A DNA stretch of 64,000 bases from Allantophomopsis cytisporea. Its lineage: Eukaryota; Ascomycota; Leotiomycetes; Phacidiales; Phacidiaceae. Numbering within the stretch: the stretch's first letter is position 1; each line of letters begins with the position of its first letter. The position numbers and the translations under genes are program-made. The notes below the pieces were generated by a model. That model was not told the DNA's origin. It did not search any database and saw nothing but the letters and a program-made list of their open reading frames with translations. Location of the stretch: contig CP103030.1 of NCBI GenBank assembly GCA_024752435.1, forward strand, positions 620,001 through 684,000, given 5' to 3'. This document shows positions 11,401 through 24,575 of the stretch, piece by piece.

Positions 11401-14317
11401 ATGTCTCGTCAGCCAAAATCTTGGTGTCCTTAACAAAACAGTCCCACTCGTGAGGGTGCAATTGCTTGAGGTATTCCAACATGGTAACACGGGAGTATGG
11501 CTCATCTTCACGAATGATCTCACGAAGAGATAGGAGAATCTTCTCAGAGTAATGAGGAATCATAACAGTGAAGGTAGGCATGTTGTCAACTGGAAGAGGC
11601 TCTGGAATTGGCGTAGAAAGAGACTGAGCGAAGAAAGAGATACGACGCTCGGCCTCACTTTGAGATGGGAAAAACTCTGTCTTGAAAGAGTGGTCCTCCT
11701 GAGAGACGAAAAAGGTTGGGGCACGGAGTGTGCGCTTTCCTTCTTGCTCGGATGGAACCTGATGATAGAGAAGCTTCTGGACGTGGTCAATCGCAAGCAA
11801 ATGTTCTCTGTACATAGAAATGACAATAGCGTTCCAGATCTGGGAGATCAAGACCTTTGGCTTGTACTTGATCTCCATATCAGTGGTAGCGAGAACCTTG
11901 GAGTAGATACGCTTTGGCAGGCGAGAGAAGATGTTTCTCCATGGAGTCCAGATAGAGACACCGAGGTAGAAGGATCTCGCAACGGAGAAGACAGCGTTGA
12001 TGATAATGTACCACAAGAAAGTATCCAAGAAGAAGAGGCAAAGATCAGTGAAGATCATCAATCCGAGCAAGAACTTTGGCTGAATGTGGCACAGATGCTC
12101 TTTGATGATGGCATCTCCCAAGCAGTGACGAATCTTCATGGTGGATAAAATTCTGATCGGGTCACGAATGGACAAGGTCAGGAAAAAGTAAGATTCAGCC
12201 AACTTTGGACCGAAGACACAGACCCAAAGACCGTAGGACATCCACATGTCGTTGCCCTTCAGGCGAGGGTAACTGGCTGTGAAAGTTTGACTAGCGACGT
12301 ACTGGCGCGAGTTTCCGGTCAAGTAACTGCCGAATAGGCCACCAAGTGGCATGACGGAGAAAAACAGGAAAGTGACCAGGGCGATAAGGAACTGGACGAT
12401 ACCAAGAATCACTGCAATCTTTCCGGTCTGGCTAACACCGAAGATGTAGACAGATGGAGCAATGTTGATAATGAAAACCAGGAGGAGAAACATAAAACGC
12501 TTCGACAAATGCTGAGCACCAGCCCACTTACGTGGAACGTATATCCATTCGCAGATGGTAGCGATAAGCATAATGAGAGAGGCGACAGTACCACCAAGAG
12601 CAACGGCAGACCACTGAGCAGCCTTATGTGGAGAGTTGTTGAGCTCCTGTTGGTAATTCTTGGTATAGAAGGTTGGCGAGTTGAAAGCAGTGTAGAACCA
12701 GAAAGATGAAACGTGGATGACCCAAATACGATTGAAGTTGACCATCATGTGCCACCAGGAACGAGACTCCAAGAAAGTCTTGAAGAAAACCTTGTTCCAA
12801 TTAACTTCCTTCAACTTCAGGTATCTCTCAGCGGGTGGTAAATCGACGAGGCGGGACTTGTCCTCCATAATGATACGCTCAATACCTTCTGGATACCAGA
12901 AGAGCTGGTTGCAATCATCGTATCCAATGACGGAACTGTGATCTCGCTCACGTCTAACGAACTTTCCGTCCAGAATCTCGTAACACTGATCTCTGCAGTA
13001 TTGGTACAGAGGAGTGATAACATCGTTCAAGAAGGTGAACTCCTCAACAGGTTCAACCAAGTTCTGGCATGCTGGAGAGTTAAGGTAATCATCGGCACAC
13101 TTGAAAATGAAACAGAGACATTCCGGCATGAATCTGACCTGGTTGGCTTCACCCCAGCACAAAAGATAAAGCGCCAATTGTCTGACACGGTCATGTTGAG
13201 ACATGCGGTTCATGCGCGTCTTCCATCTGTATTCTGCAGCTTCCAAACTGTTGTCACCTTCAAGATCCTCAAGAGTCTGAGATTCGCTCTCAGGGTTGGC
13301 GGAATCTGCCTTGGCCTTAGCGGCCTTACGAGCCTTGCGTGTGCGACGACTGGCCTTTCCAAGCTTCATGTTGGCAAATCCAACTGCATCATCCAAGTCA
13401 AGATGGGCAGCGAAATACCACTTGCGGAAGTTGGCATTGTCACCTCCAATGTAATCAGCGTGCAAAGACAGAAGGGCCTGGTTCGGAGTCATGCGTGAAG
13501 CACGAGAATCGAGAAGAGTCATCAAATGGTCGTAGACGTTGCGCATGCTGTCACGTTGGAAACCGAACTTCGCAGTCAAGTCTAGGAAAATATCTTCAAC
13601 TTCCTCCTTGGACAATGGGATCTGAGCATCAGAAGTCCAGGCTGGGTATGGCTCGCGGGATCGTTGGCCAGCTGGGAGAACATTGTTGTAGTCCATGCCG
13701 TAGTTTGGCGTCGAAGCACCAGAAGATCTGTTACCACCATAAGAGATCTGAGAGGATGGTGGTCTATAACCCTGACCGCCCATTTGGCTCTCATTGTAGC
13801 TGTTGTATCTCTCGTCTCCACGACCATAGTAATCCATGTCGGTTGCTCTAGCCATATCGGATCTCATTGTGAAGTCGCTAAAGGTCTCAGAATCTTCTTC
13901 GGAGTCCTGACCACGACGCTTTGGTGGTGGAGCGCCACCAGCTGCGCCGTTGTCGTAGTACTGCTGGTCGTAGTATTCCTCCTGGTACTGTCCACCGGCC
14001 TCGTGGCCCTCATAGTAGCCACCTTGCTCATGATAAGGGTTGTTGGCATCAGCATTGTAGTATCCGCTGGTCAAATGTTAACGAATAATCTCAAATTTCA
14101 TTTGATCAAGTGCAACTTACGACTCGTCGTAGTAGCCATCGCCACCTTGTTGATGAGGATGTGCTGGGTCTACATATCCAGCCTCGTGCCCGTGGGCTCC
14201 GTGGTCGTCATAGTAGGCAGCACCCTCGTGCTCGTCTTGGTAGTACGAATCTGTATTACCTTCTTGATGATGACCGTAGCCATCATCATAGTGACCTCCT
14301 TGCGGATGTCCCGACAT
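8430..14317 (-). CDS. FKS1: 1,3-beta-glucan synthase catalytic subunit
   Basis: Plasma-membrane enzyme that makes cell-wall beta-1,3-glucan from UDP-glucose; the target of echinocandins. Three exons give 1927 aa: 14317-14121, 14066-8784 and 8733-8430. The two introns (54 and 49 nt) were placed from GT-AG sites and frame. The last exon joins as RPSRQIRPPIYSMKQSKLRK, so the small 91-residue frame at the 3' end is the FKS1 tail, not a separate gene. The N-terminus is rich in Gly, Tyr and His. An FKS1-type N-terminal domain, a first membrane block, the central cytoplasmic catalytic region (GDGKSDNQNHAIIFYRGEY near residue 1130) and a second membrane block follow. Hot spot 1 is FLTLSIRDP (F about 694); hot spot 2 begins DWVYRCIISIF (D about 1405). 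Long plus-strand open frames here are antisense shadows. Confidence 0.98.
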
Positions 14318-17300
14318 GTTTACAATTCAATTAGATGATCAGAACTGTGATGATAACGGAGATGTCAGTTACATTGAACAAAAGTTGTGGCGCAGTAAGG
14401 GAGAATGGTTGGCTCGTATCAAGCATCCCGATATAGTCTCTCGGGAAACGGATGTGGACCGGGAGGGAAGATAACTCACTTCGTAATGGCACATGGATTG
14501 AATTGTTATTTGGAAAGTCGAATTGACGAGAAGGAATCCTGAAGGTTATTCCGAGCGGATTCGGGGGTTTTGTGTTGATTATTCGAGTAACGATCGAGGC
14601 GTAATAAATGAGTGAAAGGGGCTGTATGTTCGTGTATAGTGTGCAAACACGTTGGGAAACGGGCGCAAATTGTTCAGCGAACGACGAAAGGACGTTGTTG
14701 ACTGGAACGACCGTGAATGAGGATTGTTATACCTCGATTGCTGAGTCGTCTCACTTTTCTCTCTCTCTCTCTCTCGTATATCGAGAAGGCGAGTTGGATA
14801 AGAAAGAAGACCAAAGAGTACTTCTTGTGAGAGAGAAGCAACGATGGGGTTGGGTTGAGGAAGGTTTACAGGAGAGCGAAGACAAGAAATGGAGGAGGAG
14901 GATCGAGACGAGCGGCGGGAGTAAGGTAGTGAGATTTGAGTAGTAGGTCGTCACGGGTAGTGTGTGTGGTTGCGTGTGTGTGAGAGTGCACGTAGCTTGG
15001 CCGTGGTTTTAGCGCAAAGTGCAGATGCGCAGGTAAAAAGGTACTCCGTAGTAAGGTATGGGATAGTGTCAGTAGAGGACGTGTTCCTGTACTGGGGCGG
15101 TGGCTTTGGTGGGTGCTTTGGTGGTCCTGCGGTTTCTGCTGCTCGCACTCCACCACCCACCAAGACCACTTCTTTTTTTCAGGTGGAGAGAGTTACTGCA
15201 GCACCATTTGAACAGGGAGTCAGGGAGTCCAAGGGAGATGGACTGGGAAGAAGTGCTCTCTAAGCAGAGCCCGGACTGTCGCGCGGTGCTTCTCTCTCTT
15301 TGGTACATGGTAGACAGTCGGGCGGACTAGTAGTGCAATCAGTGCTAAGTGTGAAAGAGCCAACATAACGACAGCAAGCTTTTGACTGTGCTGATTGGAG
15401 GGAGGCCGGTAGGGGGTGGGGTGGTAAGTTGATTGCTGCCATAACACGGCTACGGATCGCAAAGCAGGTTTAGGGAGGGGGTATTCAGGAAATAGGAGTG
15501 GTACTGGAAGTGTTCTGTCGCCCATTACGGACATGGAGAGTGGCAATAGTCAAGGAGGTGAGTGTGTCCAGAGTATCTCATGATAACTCACACTTGAATT
15601 AACTACATTTCAGTTCCATTGGTCCATTAATAACCCATCAATATCACACCTTGCTGTCTCGTCTGGGTGAAGAGGTTGATGACTCTGTTACGCTCAGGAG
15701 ATTTCAAAAATATATCATTAGACTACCCTTCAACCGCAAACAACATGGCTCACGATGCACGCGAAATACAAACGATATAAGAAAAAATCAACAGCTTGGG
15801 ACACTGGTCGCCATGCGGTGTAGACAGAGACATCAGAGCAGGCACCACACAGACATAGACCTCATATTCATTCTGGCCCCCTCTCATTGAGACTGCATAC
15901 TGTATGTACGTACCTCACCCCACATAGAGAGTTCGCCTTCGACTGCTGTCGTTGATCTCTCTATGAACCTCACAACTGTGCTTGCTTTACCGAAGAATCT
16001 ATGTACCTCGAGAAGTCGAGAAAGTCAAAAGAAAGAAACAAAAAGGTTGAAAAGAATTTGGAGGGATCTCCAGGTTCTGACGCACGAGATACTCTACGGA
16101 GTATTATACACTCGAAAGACAATGGAGTGTCTTCGCAGGGAACGTTGATAGGTAATAATAACAATAATAATCATAATAATAATCATAATGGATCAATTAG
16201 AGATGATTGTTCTAGGGAATTCAAATAGACCATCAGCTATCCATAGAACATAGGAATACAAGTGCTTATGGATACTCTGTAATAAACTACTTCATTTCAA
16301 TGTCTGTTAAATTCATAATCATACATGCATCTCGCTCGGTGAACGCTCATTATTGTTCTACTCGATGTCGTTAATGCTGTTGATGTTTATGTCGTTAAAG
16401 TGGCAGTGGATTATTATTATCCCAGACACCTTCTACTCTATTGACTCCCCTTCTCCCCGTCCTTTTCCCCCTCCTCCCCCCTTCTCCTCTCTCCTTACGA
16501 TCACTCTGGGTGTGTGGGCATGTGGAATGAAGGAGACAACGCGTCCTGCTTGGGCTTAGCGACGCGTGCAACCAACAAGGGCCTTCGAGCAAAAGGACGG
16601 CGCCGAAAAGCAAGATGGCATTCGAGTAATTTCCCACTTCTCACCCTTCCAGATTCACCTCAAACTCCCCCCCTTCTTGCCACTATTTTCTGTACTGGAT
16701 GTATTTCAGTCGTCCAACTCCGTCCTAGAAAATGCTTAGGCCGAAATAATCGTCGTGCATTCAAGCAACCCGACCAGGATTGTCTAATTCTGACTTTTGT
16801 CAGACTGTGTCAAATTTAGTAACACCACTACTAATAGTCTAGTGCTAGAATAAATCTTGATAGACTAACTGCACCAAACTCGGGCACATATGCTACCCGG
16901 GTAGGCTGCGATGGCATTGCAGCGATTCAGTCCGTTGATCTTCTAAGAAGCTGTTCGGTAAGTGGTGTGAAATACAGTACATAGTAGTCATAGAAGGTTC
17001 AAGGTGAAAATCAGAGGGGAAAAATAAAAGAATGAAAGAAAATCCGAAAATTGAAGATTGGGTATTTGTTGAAGGACATAAAGCATGATGATCATAAGAT
17101 ATGTAAGAACGTTTTGATATATACACCCGCTATACCAACCAATCCTGCGTAGAGTAAGTAATTCGCAATCTGAGTGCTCTGTCCGGGAGCCCTTTTCAAC
17201 CATTCCTGCTTTGATTATGAAAGGCAAATCAGGTGCTGCACAGCACACTTTTCTTTTTCAACGTTTTGTTTTGTCTTTTTTTTTATTTTATTTTATATCT

Positions 17301-20300
17301 TTTTTGCCCAAGAGGTAGAAAAATCTTGGAAATGCCCAAACTGTAATCGCATCCAACAAAGTATCACCGCCGCACGAGCGGTGTATGCTTGAACACTTCA
17401 AGTCTTCAATACTCTTTTGCTAGTCCTATCTTGACATCAACGGACCCATCCGATGGCTGCCTTATGTTCAAAATGTCTAGTATCTCAACATCAGAGCTTG
17501 ACTTTTGTGGGACATTATGAGATCCGCCTGTCCATTGACTTCTTGCCGCACCGCTTCCGAGGTTTCAATACACAGTTTGCTCCATACTACGAATTTGATC
17601 GCAAAGATCGCCTGGGTATGTATCGGAACATTTGAGACAAAAGTCAGTCATCCGGGCCTATGATTGAACGGTTGCCGATGTGATGATGAACTGGCAAATG
17701 CTTGATAGGGCAGTTGTTGGTATCTGCTATCCATCTTGAATTCGCCAAGAGGCATTGACGCAAAAGAATCCATTCTCCATATCCATATCATATCATATCG
17801 TTGACACTACTATGGCATTGACGAAGGAAGCAGCACGCAGGTGAGATAACAGAGCCCCATATCGTTTCTATCAGTTTCGGTTGATGTCAACATTATGTTG
17901 ACTTTGCCATCTTACTATCAACCACGAAATGTATATATCGATATTATACGTACGGAGTGCATGAACAATTCTCGCACACGGATATGGAATCTTGGTTCGC
18001 CGTGTGGCTGCTTTAAGTGGGTGGAGCCCTATGGATGATGTTCAGATACTCCATATCTCTAAGGCTCTGCAGAGCATTATTCATCCAAGCGACAGGGTTA
18101 TAGCTTGTGTGGCTGACAATCGTCTCGTTTGAGATTCTAAGATTAAGATTTGCCATGCATGCTGTCGGTGAGCACGGAGTATGTCCGTACCGCGTGGTGC
18201 GACTATGAAGTTTCCCAAATATCACCGCTTACTCCTTACCCCCCCATACATAGCGAGAATATAATATCTCAAGTCCTTTTTTCATATCCTTGGTCAACTG
18301 TAGTCTCTCAAGCCCATCTCGCCTTGTGGCGTTGAAGCCCCGCTCATGATGTCAATCAAACTGATTGTAAATGTACAGACTCGAATGTGCTGTCAAGCTC
18401 CATGAAGAAATGCAAAAATGGCGCCGAGAGTAGCTCTTTCAACTCCGTATTCATATAATAACAAATTGCTATGTACTATGTACTATCCCATGGTACTCAA
18501 CCTGTCCTGGTGGAAAGAAGAGAGAAGCAAAAACAACAGTCTGATTGTTGTTTACATCTCACTTGTTTGCCATCCCAGCAGAATCTGGACATTTCAAGTT
18601 CTCTTCTCATTCAACCTTCGCTTTAACAGCGTAGATTACACTCTATAGAGACCGGGGCTGTCGGCGGTCTCGGTTTATTGCAGCAAGTGGGCAATTTCAT
18701 GGCATAGAAATAATGGTATTTACCGTATTTCATGACAGTTGTGTGAACATACATTACTAGAAGGATGCATAAAATCCTAACCCGCCCACCATTTCATTCG
18801 ACCTTTTCTCACAACAAACAAACGACAGTTCCTTGGGGCTTGCCGCGCAACCCTCCGATTTTGTAAAGTCAAGCCAAATACACGCCCAACAACCCATCGA
18901 CCCATCGAAATAACTGTATCACCATTGAAGCTTGACAGCATTTCCCATGGATCATATCTGAAAATATCCGAAAGCCATCTCTTTGGGTCTTCCTTACTAC
19001 TGTATCGATCGAATTCGAACATTCGACGTTAGATCCGGAAGGGCTTAAGGCCATTGGACAATAATATTCTGGTGTGACCGCGTCAAGTCTGAAGCAACGG
19101 TCCAAATATAGCTCCCTAGAGATGGTGGGTCGCATCCAGTGGCAATGGACGATGGGATAACGATCTACGTGTCGGCCTCACTGATTCGTCGCAGTTCGAC
19201 GGGCCTTCAAAACTTACCAACCAACCATTGACGACCTATCAAAACCCTGCCGCGTCGGAGCTCATCCCCCCTGCTTGCCCCTCCCAACTTCATTTTATGC
19301 TGGTCTGAGACTACACACTCAAGAGATGCGACGGCAGAGCAGCCGTGGAAGCTTCGCCTCAATCTGGTTCTCAAAAGGGGCAGACCACCGTGCGTAGACG
19401 AGATTAAATGTTTGGTATCGGAGAATGCAATCGATACGAGTGCGAGTAGGAAGGAGTACATAATCATGGATGAAGCCCAAGGTTTGTAAACATCAAACGC
19501 CTCGCGCACTTGTGTTTATTTGAGGCAAGAGAATGGACGGGAGCCAGCGGAAAGAGATTGTCGGCATATCGAGATAGGTGTCTTTGAACACACGAAGTCG
19601 GTATGTACAAGTACGAGTTTTTGAGTGCCGCGAATGCCTCCTTATCCCCCTGCTCATCTTTTCGCCGCATCACAACGGCGTCCACTGGACAGAGATAATG
19701 CATATCACCGACTTTTTTTACGAAGTCGTACGTACACATGTATCTACATACGGTGGATGCTGTACTGTCTGCGAATACATACATGCTGTAGAGCATGGAA
19801 TACAACGCATGGTATATTTAGAGGTTGGGAGGAGGCTGTGCTCTGTGATACGCACCTGATACGAACTTCTGTCAAGGAACTTGATATGAAAAGCAAGTTC
19901 GTTACCCTTGGGGTTGGGGGCAGACCCATACTCCGAGGCAGCCGCAAACAACAAGTGGTATTTTCTCAAAGTAAGTCGTGACAACGCTATGGTGTTGTGC
20001 ATATGTACATACGATTATTGTGATCATCTTAGTTGAAGTCGCTCTGTTTAGTTCAAGACTGCTTCGACTGAAACACGTCGTACTGTATATATGTACGAGT
20101 ACAGAATTTGAGTGTACGCAGCACAAGTTAACGACTAGAGGCTCGCAGATATTCTATTCTATTGTGTACACAATCCATACTCCTTCTTACCTTCTGCAGC
20201 AGTCAAATTGCTAAACGCATGCATTCATAAATTAGAGCATTGTGTGAATTGACCATCTGTTGAGCAGATCCTCATCATAGAACTGTCTCCTCTGTCCATC

Positions 20301-21648
20301 ATTGTGTCATGATTGATCTCCACGGTTTCGTTAAGACTTATTTGTGGTTATTCACCCTCACGTTCAACATTATTCCTCGAAACCTTTCTCTCCGGTGTTC
20401 CAGGTGTGCGATTGCACTAAGGGAGAGTTTGGATGGAGGTCGTCCCCGTACCCTGAAGACCTGAAGATGCCGGTGGCTGTCCATATCTTACCCCATTAGT
20501 CGGTACCTATTATTATTTGCGCAGGTAGTGTGAGTGACAGTCCGGACTTCACTCTACAAATCGAAGTAGTTCGCAAAATTCTCAGCCATGCTCATCAAAA
20601 ATCCAGCCACCATCCCATTCAAATACTCGCTCACGTGAAAGGAGAGAGAAAGAACGAGGATGTTGAAATAAGCCAAAGCTGTGATGTCAATAATGGGGCT
20701 GAGACGATTTGAATTGAGCTTCAAGATAGGCATGAAATAGACGTCTAATTGAAGTCATTCTACGTAGGATTCTTAATGCTGCTGCGCTTGTCCTTGACGT
20801 GTCACTGTCTTACGATTATTTGCTAGGAGCCGCGGTAATCTCGCAGAAGTGCTCGGGGCTTTTCCATATGGGCTTTTACTGTGTACGTACTGAATACACA
20901 GAGAGGCATTCACCGTTCCCGTCAACTTATTCTGTTCATACAGTCCAGCCCTTTGTACTCATTTCAAGTTGGCACTTGGATGACCTGGGCATAATGGGCT
21001 TCACTGGCGTCTGCTCTATTTCTTGAGCTTGCGTATTTCAGCCTCTTATCTGGCGCCTGGATGCTTTCCCAACTCCTTATTCACATTCATACATATGAAT
21101 ACACAAGGTAAAGAATGAAAGGGCACCTGGTATGTGATGACCTGAACTGCCCACTATCACCGGCGCACTCAACCGTAAATGTATGATCGACTGACTGGCT
21201 GACTATTGTATGATGTATGACTGTCTGAGCCTGAGCCTGGAGAGGGCCCATTCAGCCCATTCACACCTTTCCAAAGCACCTGGGAAGCCCATTTGCCGAT
21301 CCTTCCACGCAATCCACATCTCAAGTTCCAGCCAGTGATCAGCTAAGTATGGAGTGAAATCACCCAGTCGGCTCGTATGGGAACAAGCTTGTTCTGTTGG
21401 TTTATATGCTTGTATGCTGTTTTGTGGGCTCTCGCCTCTAAATTCAGTTGAAATGGAGTGAGCTGGGGGAACTTGGAGCACAATCTCACCCCAAGCTGCA
21501 AGGCCAGTCTCCACCCTATGCACCTTTAAGCACAATCGCGGCATAGTTTGCATACCACTATCGCGTCCTTCTATCGCTGCGCATTTCCCTGCCTTTCATT
21601 TTTCTACACCACTTCCATCTTCTCACACCGTCTTCAGTTCAATTACAT

Positions 21649-21674
21649 TCATCATCATCATCATCATCATCATC
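21649..21674. repeat. (ATC)n microsatellite
   Basis: About eight ATC units in the leader region of the GH72 gene, followed about 110 bases on by a dinucleotide repeat. Confidence 0.9.
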
Positions 21675-21781
21675 GTCGACTTTTCTTAGTCAACCGTGCT
21701 TTTGAATTGAGCTACTTGTTGACGCTCATTTCACCACTCTCGTTGAATACATCATTTTGCCCTTTGGCTCTTTCCCATAAA

Positions 21782-21809
21782 CACAACACACACACACACA
21801 CACACACAC
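21782..21809. repeat. (AC)n microsatellite
   Basis: AC run about 150 bases upstream of the GH72 start codon, so probably in its promoter or 5' UTR. Confidence 0.9.
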
Positions 21810-21955
21810 TATCGTTTCGAACAAGCGCATACATACCTGATACACAGGGGAAATAGCCAACGACACATAACATTTCTTCACATCATCGAATCGCCGTTGC
21901 GATACAACCGTGTTGATATCGATACAATAAACCGAAAACATCAACAACTTCCAAA

Positions 21956-23661
21956 ATGAAGTCCTTTGGCATTGCTTCTGCTGCAACTGCGCTCTTCGCC
22001 GGTGCCGCTCTTTTCTCAAGTGCAGTCAAGGCCGACGTTGACCCAATCGTCATTGATGTACGCGCTCCTCCCTTTCCTTGGCATCAAATAAAACGTCACC
22101 AACTGTTTACTGACAACCGCTTCAGGGCAAGCACTTCTTCTACAAGACAAACGGATCTGAGTTCTTCATCCGCGGTGTCGCTTACCAGCAAGATGTCAAC
22201 TCCAACTCCTCATCCGATGCCACTTTCACCGACCCTCTCGCTGACGAAGCTGGATGTACCCGTGATATCCCACTTCTCCAGGAGCTTGGTACCAATGTCG
22301 TTCGTGTCTACGCCATCAATGCTTCGCTTGACCACAGTGCTTGTATGAGTATGCTCCAGGATGCCGGTATCTACGTTCTTCAGGACCTTTCCAACCCATC
22401 TTCCTCCATCGACCGATCCGACCCAACCTGGACCACCGAGCTCTTCGCTGATTACGCTGCCGTTGTCGATGCCATGGCCAACTACACTAACCTCTTGGGT
22501 TTCTTTGCTGGAAACGAGGTTTCCAACGAGAAGAACAACACCAACGCCAGCGCCTTTGTTAAGGCCGCTGTTCGTGACATGAAGGCATACATCAAGGCCA
22601 AGGATTACCGTGCCATCGGTGTCGGATACGCCACAAACGATGATGCTTCCATCCGTACCAACCTCGCTGACTACTTTAACTGTGGATCTACCGAAGACTC
22701 TATTGATTTCTGGGGTTATAACATCTACTCATGGTGTGGTGATTCCTCTTACACTCAGTCCGGTTACTCTGACCGTACTGAGGAATTCCGCAACTACTCC
22801 GTGCCATCCTTCTTCGCCGAGTACGGATGCAACACCCCATCTCCAAGAGAGTTTACTGAAGTCGGTGCTATCTTCGGAGAGAACATGACTGAGGTCTGGT
22901 CTGGTGGTATTGTCTACATGTACTTTCAGGAAGCCAACGATTACGGTCTCGTCAGTGTTGACGGAAGCTCTGTCTCTAAGCTTTCTGATTTCACTGCCCT
23001 TTCCAGCCAGCTCGCAAAGGTCACCAGCATCCCCAACTCTGTCAACACTGCTTCTTACACTAACACCAACACCGCCGCTCAAGCCTGCCCCACAATTGAT
23101 GCCGACTGGTCTGCCTCCAGTGATCTTCCACCAATCGCCAATGCTGAGCTTTGCTCTTGCATGGTCGAGTCCTTGTCCTGTACCGCTGTATCTGATATCT
23201 CTGACGAGGATATCGCCACCGAGTTTGACTACATCTGTGGTGTAGATGACAGCTACTGCGCTGGTTTCGCTGCCAACGCTACTTCTGGTGTTTACGGTGC
23301 CTACTCTCCATGTACTCCTGCGCAGCAGTTGTCCTGGGCCATGAACCAGTACTACCTCGGTCAGAGCAAGGCTTCCACCGCCTGTGACTTCAATGGTAAC
23401 GGTAAGACTCAGTCAGGCTCTACCAGCTCCTCTTGCAGCTCTCTTGTTGAAGCTGCTGGATCCGCTGGTACCGGAACCGTCACTGCTGTCGCCACCGGTA
23501 CCTCCACTGGTACAACCTCTTCCTCCTCGAGCTCCTCTACCTCCACCAAGAAGAGCGCTGCTGGTGCCGTCACTGTTCCTGGTTTCGACGTGGGTTTCCT
23601 CACCATGGGTGCCTACGTTATCACCGCTGGTTTGACTGGCATGGGCATGATCCTTTTGTAA
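21956..23661 (+). CDS. GPI-anchored beta-1,3-glucanosyltransferase (GH72 with CBM43/X8)
   Basis: Cell-surface transglycosylase of the Gas/Gel family. It cuts a beta-1,3-glucan chain internally and rejoins the new end to another chain, elongating wall glucan. Two exons (21956-22057 and 22126-23661; 68-nt intron) give 545 aa. A signal peptide spans about residues 1-26, ending AVKA. The GH72 domain covers about 28-330, with the acid/base glutamate in GNEVSN (about E165) and the nucleophile in FFAEYG (about E266). A cysteine-rich X8/CBM43 module lies at about 350-460 (starting CPTIDADW). A Ser/Thr-rich stretch and a hydrophobic tail follow, fitting a GPI signal. It is therefore the longer GH72+ type (Gas1/Gas2, Gel4 group). 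Which numbered paralogue it is cannot be told here. Confidence 0.96.
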
Positions 23662-24575
23662 ACGCCATATCCTCAAGTTCAGAGGCTGGGTTTCACTTTG
23701 TATAATTCACGAGGGTCCATGTTAGAATCATGGATCGGGTTGTCGTGTATGTTATAGCCAATCAATAACTACGGTTTTTCCTACTTCTCATTAGCGTGCA
23801 TGTGTTTCTTTTTTGGGTTTAATATGCTTTGGAAACTGTGAATAGTGCTTGGATGCCTTTCCGGACTGCGTTTTTGGAGCATTAGAATAAAAGTTATAAA
23901 CTCAACTCCCTATCCAAATAAGCGGCTTATGATGTGCTTGTAACAATACATCCCGAATGGCAATTCCTTCAACTTATTAGCTACAGTCTTCGACGAAGTT
24001 GAGATTTTCGGCCAAACTAAGTTATTTGCGAATATTGTAGGACTCATGCATTTCCACACATTTAGATGATCACCTCGTGATAATGTCTAGACCTCTAGAC
24101 ATGTCAGCGCCTCAGCGCCCATCAACCAATGTATTGTTGATACTTCTGGAACTCCAGCGTATTCGATTGCTGTTGGTGACAAATTTGCCTTGTCTTGGTC
24201 ACAAACTAAACACTTTAATCTAAATCATTCTTCTCAAATCTTAGGCCTCTTTATATACCTGCTTCATTTTACTCTTCCGAGGATATTTCGTTATTGAATG
24301 ACTTATTGAGCTAGATAGAAAACATCTGCTGACATCGGGATTTGTAATATATGAAATAAAACATTTTTACCTGAAATGCTTCTTAGTCTTATTTGTCAAA
24401 AGGAGACTAGTGCTCCATAGCTGATTCATTTACACTGACCACTGGGAGAGGAGGATTATCGCCCTTAGTTGCCATGGCAACCATGTAAACAAGCGAACCA
24501 CCAAGTTTCTCACGCCGACGAGTACTACGATAGCAGCATAGTTACTTATTTGGACAACTTTACGGAGAGAGCAAT
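23662..24575. other. intergenic spacer
   Basis: About 900 bases between the GH72 gene and the SprT-like gene, both on plus. It holds the 3' UTR of one and the promoter of the other. It is AT-richer than the genes; I see no gene. Confidence 0.7.

Larger units (their letters stand above)
14318..21955. other. 7.6-kb gene-free spacer between divergent cell-wall genes
   Basis: No convincing coding region in about 7.6 kb separating the FKS1 start (-) from the GH72 glucanosyltransferase start (+). It includes both 5' regions. There are CT- and GT-rich low-complexity tracts (for example 14755-14775), an AAT microsatellite near 16155-16190, a poly-T stretch near 17270-17300, and repeated GTACATACGT-type motifs at 19720-20100. 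The last 350 bases before the glucanosyltransferase are pyrimidine-rich, with ATC and AC microsatellites, as in many fungal 5' leaders. Long spacers like this often hold distal control sites, long 5' UTRs or non-coding RNAs; none can be proved here. Confidence 0.6.

Noticed and set aside
8813..11533. Long plus-strand open frames (up to 534 codons) opposite FKS1
   Set aside because: They lie exactly antisense to a highly conserved gene, read as low-complexity Glu/Thr/Val text with no family resemblance, and arise from the codon bias of FKS1.
18777..20002. Several 80-118 codon frames in the FKS1-GH72 spacer
   Set aside because: They occur on both strands in overlapping frames, with ordinary chance lengths and no recognisable motif.
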